From Dicyema japonicum (lineage: Eukaryota > Dicyemida > Rhombozoa > Dicyemidae), in the NCBI GenBank assembly GCA_011109175.1, contig RDEW01000001.1, forward strand, positions 384,395 to 448,394: 64,000 nt of DNA, given 5' to 3'. The notes beneath the pieces were generated by a model that saw only the letters and a program-made list of their open reading frames with translations, was not told where the DNA came from and ran no database searches. Made by a program: the position numbers and the translations under genes. Shown in pieces: positions 47,890 to 60,155 of this stretch (positions within the stretch are counted from its first letter, which is position 1; every line of letters starts with the position of its first letter).

Positions 47890-48351
47890 TATAAATAGTT
47901 ATAAATCCCACATCTACTTTCCGAAAAAAATCAGAAAGCCAAACAAATTTATTGAGCCAACATCAATAGACAGGGGGGACAGGGGTCACTGAAGTGAATG
48001 AAATTCAAGAATTGGTGGATAGTTGAATCGATCTTGTCGTTGTCAGTGTCTTCGGGTTTCGATCAATAGAGCTCTGTCCCCTACATTTGATCCTCACTCA
48101 ATTTATCAAAAATGACACTCCCGAATGTGAAAATTGATATTCTTCTTGAGAGGAAGGTGGATGAGGACAACATAAATCAGCCTCTCCACCCGGACATGCT
48201 AATTTCACTGACAGCACCCAAATTACGAGCCGAGAGTTTTCGTAGAAGGTTCCATATTTTTTCAAGGAGGTTTATTCCTCAAAAACTGGCAGAAAAATAT
48301 AATCTAGGATTACCTGAATATTTCGGATATGATCAAATTGTTGAACTTTGA
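47890..48351 (+). pseudogene. NAXE: NAD(P)HX epimerase-like gene remnant
   Basis: NAXE repairs damaged NAD(P)H hydrates. Pieces in family order: HIYFPKKIRKPNKFIEPTS near 47910; VTEVNEIQELVDS then, after TGA, IDLVVVSVFGF near 47985-48065; LHLILTQFIKNDTPE near 48083; and an open C terminus HPDMLISLTAPKLRAESF, RRFIPQKLAEKYNLGLPEYF ending at 48351. The C terminus closely follows the animal NAXE end. The conserved IPSGWDV stretch is replaced by ILLERKV through a frame change, and the N-terminal third is not found. It may be a dead gene or a live one damaged by read errors. Confidence 0.6.
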
Positions 48352-50035
48352 TAATTCCAGCGATTACTTTATGATATTTACTTTAAGACAACAAAATTCT
48401 GGATGGACAGATCATCAAATTAGCATTCACAACGACAGCTGTTTTATGCAGCAATTTCCCTGCTCTGCAAAACTGTCTCCCATCTGTCCTCACTTCAATC
48501 AACATTGGTACAGATCACACGTGACAGAGACTTTTTTGAAATTGCATTTATTATACAACTCACTAAAATTGACGAAACAGTGGAAAAATGCAACTTAACC
48601 CTGTAATAAATTGCACCTTACGAAATAAATATACAATAACACTCCTCCTAACCGCCAAAATTTACCGAAACCACGTGGTCATATATAAATATATCTAGCC
48701 AATGTATTTACCACCAAATGTAAAAAGTTTATTCAATCGCTTGAATAGGAATAAGTAAATTAGTTAAAACACAGTTTATCAACGAGTCCTTCTATTTTGG
48801 CTGAAGAATGTGGAACTCTCTCCTAGCTGTCCGTCAAATTGTAATTTGAAAACAGATTATCAGACAGTCAATTCTGAATAATATTATGGATTTGACTCTC
48901 AAAGTAAGGATTTGATTCAATTTCAAGTTTAGTGACGGTTGTGGGTTACTTTAAGATCCTTCAATAACAATTTCTAAGTTTTATAGGGATATATCAAGAT
49001 CATGGTGATTGACCTTCAATCTTTATTTACTCAAATCGAATTTTATTGTGGATTGGGTCATCGCATCTCTCGCAAGCAGTTTATGACTCAATTCGGTTGG
49101 ATTTGACGATTTTATTTTTGTGCACTGTATTTTATCACGTTCAGTATTTTCTATTCGGTGACCAGTACGAATTCATTATGAAATTCGAATACACATGCTT
49201 GATTTTCGAGGAAACTCATTGGAATCCGAGTAAGTTACTAAAATGTAAAAATCAGCCCAAATTCGGGTGTTTCTAATGAAAGTTCATTTCCTAGCTCATC
49301 CCCCATCATGATTCTTAATAATACCTTCCTATTGGTCCAATCTCCTAATATGAATTCTCAATGTTTGTGAAATTCTTTTCTTCCTTATTTATATCCAAGG
49401 ACTTCATGAATTTCGAGAGTGACTATCTTGTGTCTCTAGTGTTGCATGTTGTCTACCAAGACAGAATCGTCTGTTTACCTTAGACTTGGATAGCCATAAT
49501 GAATTCATCCTGAGAAGATCCCTGTCTATTTTACATAGGATTCTCATGAGGTTGTCGTTTCGATATAATTCTATTCGTTTCCCGTCTGCATGATCCTCAA
49601 TACTAGTTTCTCTAACCTTCCCTATTCGATCCTAGGCTCCGCAGACAACTGAGGTCTTCATCGTCCCTTAGTGTTCTGTTCATTGGTCTCAGGTTACCAT
49701 TAAGAACATCGAGAAGCGTTGTACCACGACAAACTCGGAACTTTTACTATATGAAAAACTTTGACAGATGATCTCACAACTCTTTCAATTTTTGGTCATC
49801 TTGAGCTTCCAATCGTGTCTTGAGCTTCCAATGCTTCTTAATGACGTCATTTCGTCTATGCTAACGAGAAAGAAGTTGTTCACTTTAGTAGATTTTCTAA
49901 AATATCTTATTTTGACTTAAAAAGTAAATATTTCGACAATACAGGTGGTCGACGGTTCAACCTTCAGAGTCACTTGACTGTCATACATGCACTCTAGATT
50001 AGAACTTTAATCCTACGTGTACTTGGCACTCTCTA
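48352..50035. other. Long stretch without recognised gene
   Basis: Plus frames at 48329-48598 and 49046-49276 are unrecognised. The latter has a hydrophobic run (LFLCTVFYHVQYFLF). No repeat boundaries seen. Confidence 0.3.
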
Positions 50036-50039
50036 TTCA

Positions 50040-50290
50040 AACTTTGGCTACGATGTCTCCTGAGTTTGTCACCTCGTCCATGATCATGGGAGAAATATAT
50101 TAATTTATTAACCCCGGATCCACCGAGAAAGAAGTTAACAGTAAATAACTACTTAAGTGAATTCAGTTTCCACTAATACAGAAACAGAGTCCTAACGTCA
50201 CACAAGTCCATGTAGAACCACCACAAAAGGTAAAAAACATCCATTCCTAGCAGTTGTAAAAACTTTTTCAGTGGAGTGGGAGAGGGCTGG
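50040..50290 (-). repeat. SINE2 head trace next to SINE1 3' half
   Basis: 50040-50090 resembles the tRNA-like head of the 53 kb SINE2 copy (atgtctcctgagt, then tcgtccatgatcatgg). 50098-50290 is the reverse complement of the SINE1 3' half (ttaaccccggatccaccgag, tttccacta, acatccatt). Confidence 0.6.
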
Positions 50291-50639
50291 ACTCGCTATG
50301 TTCTCTCAATTTCTTCTAAATTCGCAGGAATAGCTTATCTGATTATAATGTTGTACCTCCAGATACTCATACTGGTCGAAAACGTGGGAATTCTACTGTC
50401 CTGGTGGAATTTCATGATCGACTGTCAAACACTGACATTCTGACGAGATTTAGCGCTGAAGAGATGACCATGGACCTAGCCTTGTGACAGTTTAACGTAC
50501 TAATGGGTTAATGGTAGTACGAGATTCTGCGATATCTTTCTTTAAGATAATTGGTGTTGAGAAAGTCACCGCTGAGTTGGGAGATATTTGATGTTCAATG
50601 TGTCTCAATTGAAAACAAAATGATGGCTAAGTAAGGAAG

Positions 50640-50829
50640 TTAAAATCGTGAAAGAAGTGCCTAGTGGACGAGTGTCCGTTAGTGTGGAGGATTGGAGGAG
50701 ACATTGTGGAAGAAAGTCGATGGAAAATTACGTGAGGAGTAAATACAAGGAGAATGAAAGGAGAGACCGACGTGATAGAAGAGACTCAGAACGGAGGGAC
50801 AATAAGAGGCATGAACGGAGAAGGTGATA
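50640..50829 (+). CDS. Possible last exon with Arg-rich tail, unidentified
   Basis: Reads KEVKIVKEVPSGRVSVSVED, then WRRHCGRKSMENYVRSKYKE, then a run rich in Arg, Asp and Glu ending HERRR and stop. Composition resembles nuclear RNA-processing proteins. No start or upstream exon could be placed. Confidence 0.3.
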
Positions 50830-51345
50830 GTATTATTTGATGTATATTTCAAATTTAAAATGTTTATCTTGATTTGTGATGGTTGTCAATGTATTTCTTT
50901 GCTTAAGATGATACTATGAGAGGTCATGGGCTCAGTACCCCCACTGGTTATTCGGTTGAAGATAACTCCTCACATCTCTTTGTTTCTAAGGCTAATTTGC
51001 GAGGTTTATGTGCCACAATTGTCGCAGGTGGTCCATGCGTCAGATTCCACTGTTGTCTACTATTCGACGCCTTTCTCTTACTATACTTTGTTCCTTTCTC
51101 GAGTGGAACCTATAAGGAGCATTCACTTTCCATCGACTCACTAAATCATTTCTTGGAGGTTCCCATGACTTCTAAAAGTTGATCTCTCTTTTTATCTCCA
51201 TGGAAGGACTTATCGCGTAAAGATGAGTGGTCTATTATCGAAGTGGTCGCTTATTATGATATTAAGTGTGCTTTCTTAGAAGACATCTTGCCATGGTCTC
51301 CAATGACGTCATTGAATAATAAAAAACTGGATAAACAAATAATGA
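50830..51345. other. Unassigned stretch
   Basis: Two overlapping plus frames (50916-51182, 50926-51144) match nothing known; 51240-51345 may be decayed LINE. Confidence 0.3.
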
Positions 51346-51349
51346 ACTT

Positions 51350-51520
51350 TCCGAACATACTTGTATCTCAGACATGGACAAGAGTGGAGTTATACAGGGA
51401 TCAATACTCAGTCACCCGCTGTTCAACATTGTCATGGTAAACTTTTCTATGACAAATTTTCCAAGCACGAGAATATTAATTTACTCAGAAGACGCGATTT
51501 TTTAAAGTCAAAAACAATAT
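51350..51520 (+). pseudogene. LINE RT relic
   Basis: One frame reads SGVIQGSILSHPLFNIVMVN, then RILIYSEDAIF, i.e. decayed GVPQGSILSPLLFN and YADD boxes. Confidence 0.7.
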
Positions 51521-51589
51521 CCGAAAGACGATTTGCTGTGTAAATAGAAGATACGTTTGTCTCTTCATAAGTGCTAATACCGTCTTTGA

Positions 51590-52370
51590 TCTACGACAGG
51601 GTTAAGGAGATTTGGAAACTGGCTACCCTAGCGTATGGTTCGGACAGCACAGTTGTATTCGAAGATAATATTGTGTGTTCTCATGCCAGTGTGCAACAAG
51701 GGGACCCGCTTGGAGCACTCCTTTTGACCTGACTGTCGATGATGTCGCATGGCTTGTGCTTTCCCTATTAAACGTATGGTATATGGATGACGCAGAGGCC
51801 CTTATGACTCTGTCTTGAAAGACCTCCATGTCATTGACAACTCTAAGGAGTCTTTGATTATCAAATCTCCCGGTCAAGATTTTGTTTTTGCTGCAGGAGC
51901 TTTAGAGATCAATTTACTGGAGAAAAAATCGGGAAGTGGGTGATTTGCATTGGTGGCGACGGGAGAGCTCTTTCCTCGAAGGACTCTCTTCTACACTCTA
52001 TATCCGAGAAACACATAGGATTTAGGATGTATCTATGCTAACGATCCTTGATTTACACATGGTGTTCTTCCTGCTGAAAAATTGTCTTTCTTACTCTTCG
52101 TTCTGGGATGCTCGTCATCCTTCAAGCATAGGGACATCCTAAACATCATCAACTCTAAAATCCTTAGTGGAGGGAGTCCTTAATCTTTAACTCAACGATC
52201 TAGGCTGGAGGAGGTGCAAACTCATGACCTTTAAATATGGCCTCGGCCTTAGATCTTTAGCCGACATTACGCTCCTCGCTTTTTTTTCATGTGCTTCGTG
52301 TGTTTTCCTGTAGTCAAGATTTTACTCAACACTTTAAGATCTTTTCTTGAAAGTTTTTCTCAAATTGAGT
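51590..52370 (+). mobile_element. RLE-type retrotransposon, RT-core fragment
   Basis: 51625-51800 reads YGSDSTVVFEDNIVCSHASV, QQGDPLGALLF, then NVWYMDDAE, the RLE-family RT core (VWYLDD in the fuller copy). Later thumb sequence (LSFLLFVLGCSS) fades out by about 52370. The only relic here, besides 35-38 kb, that keeps the RT active-site region. Confidence 0.75.
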
Positions 52371-53040
52371 TTTTAATAATAACTAGAATTTCATTACAAT
52401 TCCTTGGTTTATCAGTAAGTTTAAGGTTGTAGAACTAGTCACGTGGCATCCATATAGCCGATCTATTATGGATAGATTCGTAGTGGGTGAACAATTAAGA
52501 AAAGCTGATGAGAAAATTCGTGATTTATTCTCAAACTGAGAGAGCTACAGGGCAGATGGAATTATCATCTTTCATTCTCGACTGGGAAGCTCCAAATATG
52601 AGATATCAAGTGCAACCTCCCTCAGAATTTTGCCAATACCGAAAAATTAAATTGGTGAAAGTATGCTGACCTCCTCGGTGGAATGACGTTTGTTCCTCTT
52701 ACTATGAAAACATTTGGAGCTCTAAAATACTCATCCTATGATTTCTTCAAAAAACTCGAATACATAATTTTAGTCAGTTCGGGAGTCAGGACTATTTTTT
52801 TTTGTTTTTGCTTTTTATTAAACAAAATAATTCGAAATTAATGATTCTAAACAAGGAGTAAGGATTTTATGAAATGATCGACAGAACTTTAAGTCAAAAT
52901 TTAAAAATCTAGGGGCCAGGAACTATATGAGCATAGTTAGTATGCTTTTTAATGATAATGAGATTTAGAGAAACTATCATATAACTCCACTAACAATAAT
53001 TTTATACATGGCCTTCAAAAGATCGTCTAAATCTCATGCC
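52371..53040. other. AT-rich stretch, nothing recognised
   Basis: No convincing gene or repeat. Confidence 0.35.
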
Positions 53041-53045
53041 ACCAT

Positions 53046-53386
53046 CAGCACCATGTGAAAGCCATGATACTTTTAGCTCCGCATAGGTAGGCAAGTACTT
53101 TATTTTAGAGTAAGGACACACAGTTATTTGAACTAACCGTTGAAATGGGGTGAGCCACGTTCTTAACTTTCTCCTTTTGATGGATGTGACCCCTTGTACA
53201 TAATTTGATACCGAATGAGGTATCACTGATGATGACGTCCCTTGTCAATTTAAAAACCATCATAGATGACTTGGAATTTCAATCAAACAGGTGATTTGCA
53301 GAGTTCTTTCAATTTTGGGCTGGACGAGGTTCGAACCGAATTTTGGATTTCTTATGTCTCCTGAGTCTGTCGCTTAGTCCATTGTT
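53046..53386 (-). repeat. SINE2 copy with tRNA-like head
   Basis: On the minus strand: head tggactaagcgacagactca, B box ggttcgaacctcg, a diverged body, and the tail ctatgcggagctaaaag. The head differs from that of the 27 kb copy, so either the heads diverged or two tRNA sources fed one tail family. Confidence 0.7.
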
Positions 53387-53509
53387 TCTCACTTTTTTGT
53401 ATCTCCCCTATGAAAAAATGTTCTCCCCTGTCAATAATTTATTGCCCCCGTAATAACTATAGATATTAATGCTATATTTTTTTATTTTAAAAGTTATTAT
53501 GAAAAAAGT

Positions 53510-53735
53510 GAGAAAATGGTTCCTGACTATGTGGCTATTCCCTTTAAAGGTGGCTAGTGAGATTAGCTCAAATAACCAGCAGCGCTCACGGGGTTCTCTT
53601 GATCGTGTAAAAGTCTGATTCACTAGGCGACTCAAGAATTCCAGTGTTGCAGGTGCAAGGGAACCAGACGTCTCAGCGGCGAATAAAATAGACAAAAAAT
53701 CAATGGGTAGGGACGATTGTCTATAATTATACAAA
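53510..53735 (-). mobile_element. RLE-type 3' fragment
   Basis: Minus frame reads FAAETSGSLAPATLEFLSRL, then ERCWLFELISLATFKGN, aligned with the last ~70 residues of the fuller copy. Confidence 0.75.
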
Positions 53736-54397
53736 AGGTGATTACAAATTTAATTTTCCTCGGGTAGACTTCAATTCTCCTTATAAAACTCCATACTCTT
53801 TTCAAAATTATTTATTGCATACAACATCCTTATACACAGTTGAAGGTATGAAGGCTGGAAGGGCGAATGAGAAAGATTTCATATCATATGTGGTGGTTGG
53901 AATAAATCAAGAAAAGAGTGTAGAATCTTCATGACCTTAAAATCGGAGACCACAAAGGATGAAAGGTGTGCGGACAGAATCAACCAAATCTAATTCCAAA
54001 GGAGTACAATCTCCTGGCAATAAAATTGAGAATACATTAAGTCCATGTTATATCAAATTTCACAGTTGAGGCAGATAGTAGTAGATAAGAATATCCATAT
54101 ACAAACAACCCCTTACTCACGCTGTGAACCTACATTACAAGAGGAAATAAATAAAAACTAAGACACGTGAATAAGAAAATAGTTAGGATCGTTTTTATTT
54201 GATAATAAAAATAAATTTACCAAAAATAATAAAGGTGGAATATATTAGTCAGCATAAATAAACTTTTCTGACTCATAAATAAGTCCGACAGCACTAGAAT
54301 ACACTCTCTCACAACTACGATTAAGAACAAATATACCTCCCAGTTTGGAAGTGCTCCCTCAAGGCACTACTAAACATTCTAGAAAATGCTAGAATAT
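53736..54397. other. Intergenic, nothing recognised
   Basis: AT-rich; the right end is probably the 3' UTR of the minus-strand gene that follows. Confidence 0.35.
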
Positions 54398-54928
54398 TCA
54401 TTCTTCTCTGTTTTTTTGCCTACAGTTACTACTAATCCACACCGCAGAATTTTCAGCGTCCACCTGAACGGATATTATGTCAAGTAGTTCCTTCATGGTG
54501 GCTGCAACCTCCTTGATGGTCCGTATTAATCGTTTCTTGTGGTTTAGGTCCTCGGTGAGCTGGTAAAGCAGCCCAACCAGTTGACGGTGAATGTCTTGCA
54601 TTGAATTTTTGTTATAAATTTCTTTGATTAATCCCCACCACAACCAGTTTTGTAGTCACGACAGATCACTTCCAGGAGACAAGACCAGGGACACTCTGGG
54701 AAAGACGTATCACACTGTTTAAAGCACGTGATCAGAAATTCTTTTACAAAGAGAGGGTGGAACTGACTGACTTGGGTGATGGATTCTAATAGTTTCTGAT
54801 GAAGTTGGGAGTCGTTGTTAACAGCCAGAGTTGAGAAAAAATGATACCTCAAGAATGGAGGGGTTAAGTATTTTATCAATGACTACGAGTGAGTATAATC
54901 TATCCAAGTCAAGTGAAGTGTTTGCCAT
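54398..54928 (-). CDS. Unidentified host gene, ~165 aa, one tiny intron
   Basis: From ATG at 54926-54928: MANTSLDLDRLYSLVVIDKI, then NPSILE, a one-base break in a T run near 54840, YHFFSTLAVNNDSQLHQKLL, HPLFVKEFLITCFKQCD, an intron at 54622-54644 (23 nt), and IYNKNSMQDIHRQLVGLLYQ, LIRTIKEVAATMKELLDIIS to a stop at 54398. The protein is helical and Cys-containing, without signal peptide or membrane helix. The intron size and uniform composition mark it as a host gene. I do not recognise the family; a subunit-like HEAT or armadillo fold is only a guess. Confidence 0.55.
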
Positions 54929-55024
54929 TATACAAAGAGATAATAAACATTTAAATTTAATGTTTAAATATTTTAAAATTTAATAGTTTATTTTAAGATA
55001 TGATCATCTCTTGAGTTTGATTAG

Positions 55025-55343
55025 CCGCGTGGTGCCATGTGGTGTTGCGTGGTTAATTGGTTGAGGTTTTCTGCTTTCTTGTCTGTTCCTCCTGTCTCTT
55101 CCTATTATAGTGGCGTCATGTGATCCACCTGTCTAGGTGACGCCCAGTGCCAGGCCGCACGAAAAAGGATCATCTGCTCTTCCCCACTCCACTGGAGGGG
55201 TTTCCACAACTGCATGTAATGGACGTCTTACCTTTTATGCTGATTCCGGATGGACTCTGTTTCTGTAGAAGTGGAAACTGGATACACTTAATTAGTTGTT
55301 TACTTTAACTTCTTTCTCGGTGTATCCGGGGTTAATAAATAAA
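55025..55343 (+). repeat. SINE1, near full-length copy
   Basis: Close match to 20341-20659 along its whole length, from ggtgccatgtggtgttgcgt to ggggttaataaataaa. It ends 25 bases before the LINE-B frame at 55369. Confidence 0.85.
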
Positions 55344-55368
55344 ATGTTAGATTTATTAAAATTTTAGT

Positions 55369-56790
55369 ATGACGTTGTGGTCTACCGATTCAAAAAGATT
55401 TGGAAACTTCCAGGGGGCACCTAGTGCCACTGAAGAATTCCTCCCGGTGACACTCGCTTTGCGGAAGATAGAACCTTCCCGGAGGAAATCCTCAGCCCAT
55501 CAAAGAGAAACTCACTTTACTGCTCTTCAGCTGAACATAAATGGAATTAAAGGGAAAATCAGGGAACTCAGCTAACTCTTGGTAAGTCAGAAAATCAACT
55601 TTGCTATGATTTAAACTTACTTTAATGTTTCTACCCCTAAGGCTATCAAAATGGACCGTAGAGAGAGAAGTTTAGGTCTGCTCACTCTATTCAAAAGGAA
55701 CCGGAACTGCAGAGACATCTCCGAAGTGAGGAAAACTGTTGGGGATGATGAGGTTATGGAAATCATTGGAATCTCGCTCGGGAAAACGAAAGGAAGAATA
55801 TGCCTTGTAAATATCTACGTTCCGCCCCCTTGTTCCTGCCCAAAGAGTTATGTTATGCAAACCTATAAAGACTGGCTTCCTTCTATGAGATCTCATCTTC
55901 GGGGATCTGAATGCGAAGCATACCTTATGGATGTCAACTTGCCGACATGAGAGGGAAACTATTGTTATCGCAAACGGATTCCTGAACGATATTGAATGAT
56001 CCATCGAGAAATACAAGGACACCACTCAGAGAAAAGGATCAGCCTACGACGTAACACTCGGCTCCTCGTCACTTCATAAAAAATTGATTGATCAGTCTTT
56101 TAAGAAACAAGAAGCGACCATTATCCGATTGTGGTGAAGATCAAAAAAGAGGTCAACGTGAGGAGAATTTCTAGCAGGTACTAACTTGAAATTGTATCGC
56201 TCAACCTCAGAACAAAATGAAGAATTGTTACTTGGACATGTTAAGTTTTCTACTTTACCCACATAATCTTGGAAGCAAGATCAATGGCTATACCATCGAT
56301 TAATGAAATTTCATTTGAAGAGGATTATGTTCAAAGAGATGTTAACAACTTGATAAAATTATACACCAAGTTTATAGGAAATAAATAGTGGTACTTACTC
56401 GGTCCTGATGAACGTGTACAAACATTACATCGAGCCATGTTTCTCACATACATGCGCCTCGTGGGGACCGTCCATATCTTGGACAAATATGAGGAAGATC
56501 TAGGAAATGCAAAAGAGGGCTTTCAGAGTAACGAAACTTTGGATTTGTGGAGATCACAGAACCGGACTGACGCCTCCGAAGGCCCTTATGAAACTAGACT
56601 CCAGATTACGGGAATATGACCCCGTAAAATTAGTCAGCTGTCCGTCCTGTACGTTCATGCGCGGACACGAGGGATGAACACCGGACAAAGATAAGTTCGG
56701 AATGCATCGGGATCACGTGATTATTAGTATGGTTTACCGTGGACTTGGGTTGTTAACTAATTATTTGGATTACAAATCCCATTAAAATGT
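55369..56790 (+). mobile_element. LINE-B copy with large internal losses
   Basis: Endonuclease start THFTALQLNINGIKGKIREL at 55512, then RREREN-type GLLTLFKRN, CLVNIYVPPPCSCPKSYV near 55803, and decayed GDLN and SDHNP regions. The RT is essentially missing: by 56420 the text is post-RT (YKHYIEPCFSHTCASWG-like). The 3' end (accgtggacttgg near 56740) matches 21220-21240. Confidence 0.7.
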
Positions 56791-59700
56791 AAGCAAGGAT
56801 ATTGAGATACCAGCTAAGCAGATTACCTATAAACTAACTTACCAATAATGGTAGAAGACTATGTTCTGACGAAACCAGCTAATTTGTATTGACCTTTGCA
56901 AGAAAAGATTTTAGGACTAATGATGGAAGAAATTAATGGGTTTCTTAAAACTTCAGGGATTAAAAAATATCAAATCTTCAATAAATAGTTGATTGATGTC
57001 AGGAATTATAATGTTGGATAATAATGGAAAACATTATGAAAAAACAAAAAAGTTCTTGCGAAAATTGCTAGAAAACCAAAGAATCCATCTCCGATCGAAG
57101 GCTGTATTTGCCAAAGAATTTTCTTAGGAGAGGACTGCAGTCAATCTCCTTCAAGATGTTACTAGTATTCAAGTCAAACCTGGCAATAAGAAAAGCATAA
57201 ATTATATGATTGAATCTCAAAAACTTATATAACCACCATTATGGAGATCCTTCGTAAAATATATAGAAGCCTACCTTAACATGTCCTTGAAACAACACCA
57301 GATTGATTTCTAATGTTAAGGATTAAAAGGTAAAATGTTCACTCGATGATCATTCTATTGTTTAAAGACTAAGAATATTAAAACTAGCAATATGATCGAA
57401 TACCATATTTAAATATTTTCTGTACTAGGGGAAAGTAACAGAAGGACGAAGATGTGAGAGTCTTTATGTTATAATCAGGTATTTGTTTAAACTAATAAAA
57501 AAATAACTGGAAGACAATATACCTTATTTGGGATAAGGGATTTTTGAAAATTGCATTTTGAAAAGTGAATCAAGAAATCAGTCCTCAAAAAATACCTCAA
57601 TCGACTTCCTCTAGATATTTTTGGAAATTTTTCATTTTAACAGTTTGTAGATAACAGAATGGTAGATCAGGATCACTTTAGTTATTTGTTTAGCTTCTTG
57701 TTGAGGATGTTGGAGTTCTTTATTAATAGCACTTATAAGCACTTTTGCAAAAGCCTTGATACCTATATCCTTGCATGCGCAAAGAGAGACACAATATTGG
57801 ATGTCAGTCTCTTCCACGCTCTCCATTTGTTAGTTATCTCAATAAGTCTAACATTTTAACAACTTGTCCAGTATTTCAGATAATTTCGAAAACGGACCTC
57901 CTATCAAACATAATAGCTTTCATTGTTATAATTACTGAGCAAGTCAAATAAACCATCAAGAGATGTCAGCATCTATCGTCTAAATTCAGTTTTTCTGGTT
58001 TATTGGCTTTTCGTCAGTATTTTCCGTGATTCTCATGGAGACTGCATGCGAGCTTCGTATTTAGTAGACCTCGAATAAGTCATAAAAAGTATTTTTGTTA
58101 TACTTATATTGAATGTAAGAAGCTTCAGGGAGTCATCTTGTATCTTTTACTTTATTGATATTTTATTCAATTGTTGGCAATTCAAAAACGAGACGTGTAA
58201 GCATGACACAAAAATAAAATGATTTTCATAATACTTATAGTTTTGTATGGACAAATATTTATTTTAATAACAAAGAACAATTTTGCTAACTGATCATTGC
58301 ATGCTCTTAACTTGTTGGGTGTGAGTCAATGAAGACAATCCTGGTTCCGCATGTTATTGAAACTTTCCTAGATTTTACTTAGAAAATTGCACAGACGGAC
58401 AAGTTTCGTTCACGTAACCAAACTCAGGCAGAGAAGAGCACGTGTTATTTTATTATTCACTCTAAAATAATATTTGAAGTTGATTACTCTGGGATATAAG
58501 TATAATCGTCAGTGTGAGACTCATATATCTGACCTAAACATTCTTGAAATATTCTTCGACGATCTTCAAATGCTCAATATCTAATACACATTGGCTCATC
58601 AAGGTACCACGTGCTCTAGTTCCGCTTAGGAGGGAATTTAGGATGATCGGTTTGTCAATCCATATTCACATAAAACGACGGAAGACGCAAAGTGGGCAGT
58701 CTAAAGAGATACTACTATGGACTTATATAGAGATCATTAATTAAGGATATCTCAAGTAGTATTGGGGTGATTTTTGAGATATTAAAGTCCGCAGAGGAGA
58801 TCAATAAATTCAATCCTACAGGACGACTCAGTCATCTACTGTAAAGCGCTAACAAATATATTCTGGTGGAGGGTTCACGACTTCTACTCTTATGTCTACC
58901 TAAAGATGCACAGAATAGAAGACACTAAGTCAGGGTCGGTTGACAGAGTACCCACAAGTTATCTTTCATTGACTTGACTCACAGGTGAATTGCGCTTCTG
59001 TTCCTTTCTGTGGTCATGTGAATGCATCCCCCTAAATGAGAGACAAACAGAAGATACTGTATTCACTACTCCATAATACAAGTTTAGATCCAAATCAGAG
59101 AATATTGTCCATAGAATCCGTAGATTCTGCTTCTCTCTGATGTCATCCAATTACCGTAAAAGTTCACTTAGCACTTTAATCCCTCCAGAGGTGACATTGT
59201 CAAATTCTCCGTGAATAGATGCCTTTTACTTTAGATTAACGTACATATCAAAACGCTGTTTTCACGGAATTGTGTGGGATGTACAATCAGGTGTAAGAAT
59301 TTGAGATGTCCAGAAAGATTATACGAGACCAAACCTCTATGCTTATTTCATGAATACTCTTTATTATATTATGAAATAATTAAACTGGATTTGATATGAC
59401 CTTTGAGTTTTTATTCTTTTTTATAATCCAGTTCATTTACATGTGCAAATGTATTCAATTTGACGTCCAGAGATTAAAATACTAAGGTTTTAAAAGAATT
59501 TTCGAAATCTGTGTTTTTACACGGACTGTATAACCGATCTTATGTTATCCATCCTTATTTGTTTTCTGCATCAAAATATATAGTCCTGTTGCCAATGGAT
59601 GCAGTTTAAACACATCATTAAGTGTAAATGAAGTTAAAGATTGTTAAATCCACGTCTCTATGGTTTTTAAGTTTAACACCATTTTCTGAGCAATTAACTT

Positions 59701-60155
59701 ATTTAAAGTACTGTGGTATTAACGATAATTTTTGAAATGAACCGTAATTAATTCACTCTTCTGAATGCTAAAGGTTTTCTTAAGTTCGATAAACATGTGT
59801 ATCTCTGTATACATTTAAGTTCGTTTACTTCATTTAGAACATCTTAACAACTTGTTCAATTTATTGATTTACTCTACAATATGCTCTCAGCTTGAAGAAC
59901 TTTGCATCATTTTCATAGATTAACAAAACTCTTGGTTTTCTCGTGTTATCGAAATTGGTTAAATTGCTTATATTTTGATATTGTTCTATCAGACGGCTAA
60001 ATTGTCATTTACTAAAATAATTCCTGTCCTGCCCATCTACCACACAGAAACTGATAAATCTCAGTCTCCTTGCTTGGCATTCCAATGTTAGTGTTTTTAA
60101 CCTCTTTCTTTGTGATCTGTGGCTTCTAAAATAAAAAAGTGATCGATACATTATT
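56791..60155. other. 3.4 kb without recognised content
   Basis: AT-rich. Short frames such as 57659-57859, 58544-58744 and 58959-59150 (minus) show no family motif or plausible splice chain. Host exons split by 22-nt introns could be hidden here. Confidence 0.3.
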
